Part shown: in pieces, positions 6,794 to 7,043 of the stretch
Layout of the letters: the number at the start of each line of letters is the position of its first letter
Position numbering within the stretch: the first letter of the stretch is position 1
Origin: a bacterium
Lineage (GTDB): Bacteria; Krumholzibacteriota; Krumholzibacteria; LZORAL124-64-63
Direction of reading: 5' to 3'
Length of the DNA: 7,043 bases
NCBI GenBank assembly: GCA_003646045.1
Contig: QNDV01000120.1
Coordinates: forward strand, 1-7,043
The notes under the pieces: generated by a model
The model's database searches: none
What the model saw: only the letters and a program-made list of their open reading frames with translations
Told to the model about the DNA's origin: nothing
Position numbers and translations under genes: made by a program

Positions 6794-7043
6794 ATGGGTC
6801 GTTTCCGTCTCGTCGCTCCCTTCGAACCCACCGGCGACCAGCCCACGGCCATCGCCGAGCTGGTTCGTGAGGCGCGTCGCGGTACACGGCACCAGACCCT
6901 GCTGGGAGTGACCGGATCCGGCAAGACCTACACCATGGCCAATGTCATTGCCCAGCTGGATCGTCCGGCCCTGGTCTTCAGCCACAACAAGACCCTGGCC
7001 GCCCAGCTCTACGGTGAGTTGAAGGGCTTCTTTCCCGACAACG
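6794..7043 (+). CDS. uvrB: Excinuclease ABC subunit B (UvrB), N-terminal part, cut by the window edge
   Basis: Only 83 complete codons are present but the family is clear. The protein begins [20 protein letters not shown] and continues H-Q-T-L-L with the Walker A motif GVTGSGKT (residues 38-45), then T-M-A-N-V-I-A and [10 protein letters not shown]. UvrB is the ATP-dependent damage-verifying component of nucleotide excision repair, acting between UvrA and UvrC. The ATG lies four bases after the TGA of the rodZ-like gene. A GGTGA (6785-6789) that includes that stop is the probable Shine-Dalgarno, about four bases from the start, which suggests coupling. The rest of the helicase core and the UvrC-binding C-terminus lie beyond the window. 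Confidence 0.97.
   Translation, partial: MGRFRLVAPFEPTGDQPTAIAELVREARRGTRHQTLLGVTGSGKTYTMANVIAQLDRPALVFSHNKTLAAQLYGELKGFFPDN

Overview
The window is GC-rich bacterial chromosomal DNA. It carries five protein-coding genes in two divergent blocks, with an AT-rich intergenic spacer between them at about 2615-2863. I see no RNA gene, insertion sequence, CRISPR array, prophage or plasmid feature. A membrane RodZ-type protein and Sec-exported products point to a cell-wall-bearing, probably diderm bacterium. The small secreted protein's layout and its C-terminal T-W-G-x-V-K-x-L-F-R ending remind me of proteins from uncultured FCB-type phyla such as Eisenbacteria or Krumholzibacteriota. That placement is from memory and is weak.

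Left block, minus strand, read right to left. A 196-residue exported protein of unknown function (2614 to 2024) is followed by a GC-rich inverted repeat that could end its transcript. Next comes a large membrane sensor (1897 to beyond position 1). It has a transmembrane helix, an extracytoplasmic PDZ domain, nine more predicted membrane helices, a cytoplasmic GAF-like domain and the first residues of a SpoIIE/RsbU-type PP2C phosphatase domain. The gene is cut by the window edge. It has no ATG/GTG/TTG at its natural start and seems to begin at CTG behind a good Shine-Dalgarno sequence.

Right block, plus strand: valS (valyl-tRNA synthetase, complete), a RodZ-like helix-turn-helix membrane protein, and the first 83 codons of uvrB (cut by the right edge). 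The genes are separated by 11 and 4 bases. The Shine-Dalgarno sequences of the second and third genes overlap the stop codon of the gene before, so the block looks like a translationally coupled operon. It joins translation, cell-shape and DNA-repair genes, which is more likely shared housekeeping expression than one pathway.

The points most worth a second look are the sensor-phosphatase architecture and its CTG start, the C-terminal motif of the exported protein, a 49-residue insertion in ValRS before its anticodon-binding domain, and a mirror-symmetric promoter-like element between the two blocks. Nothing here amounts to a demonstrated new system.
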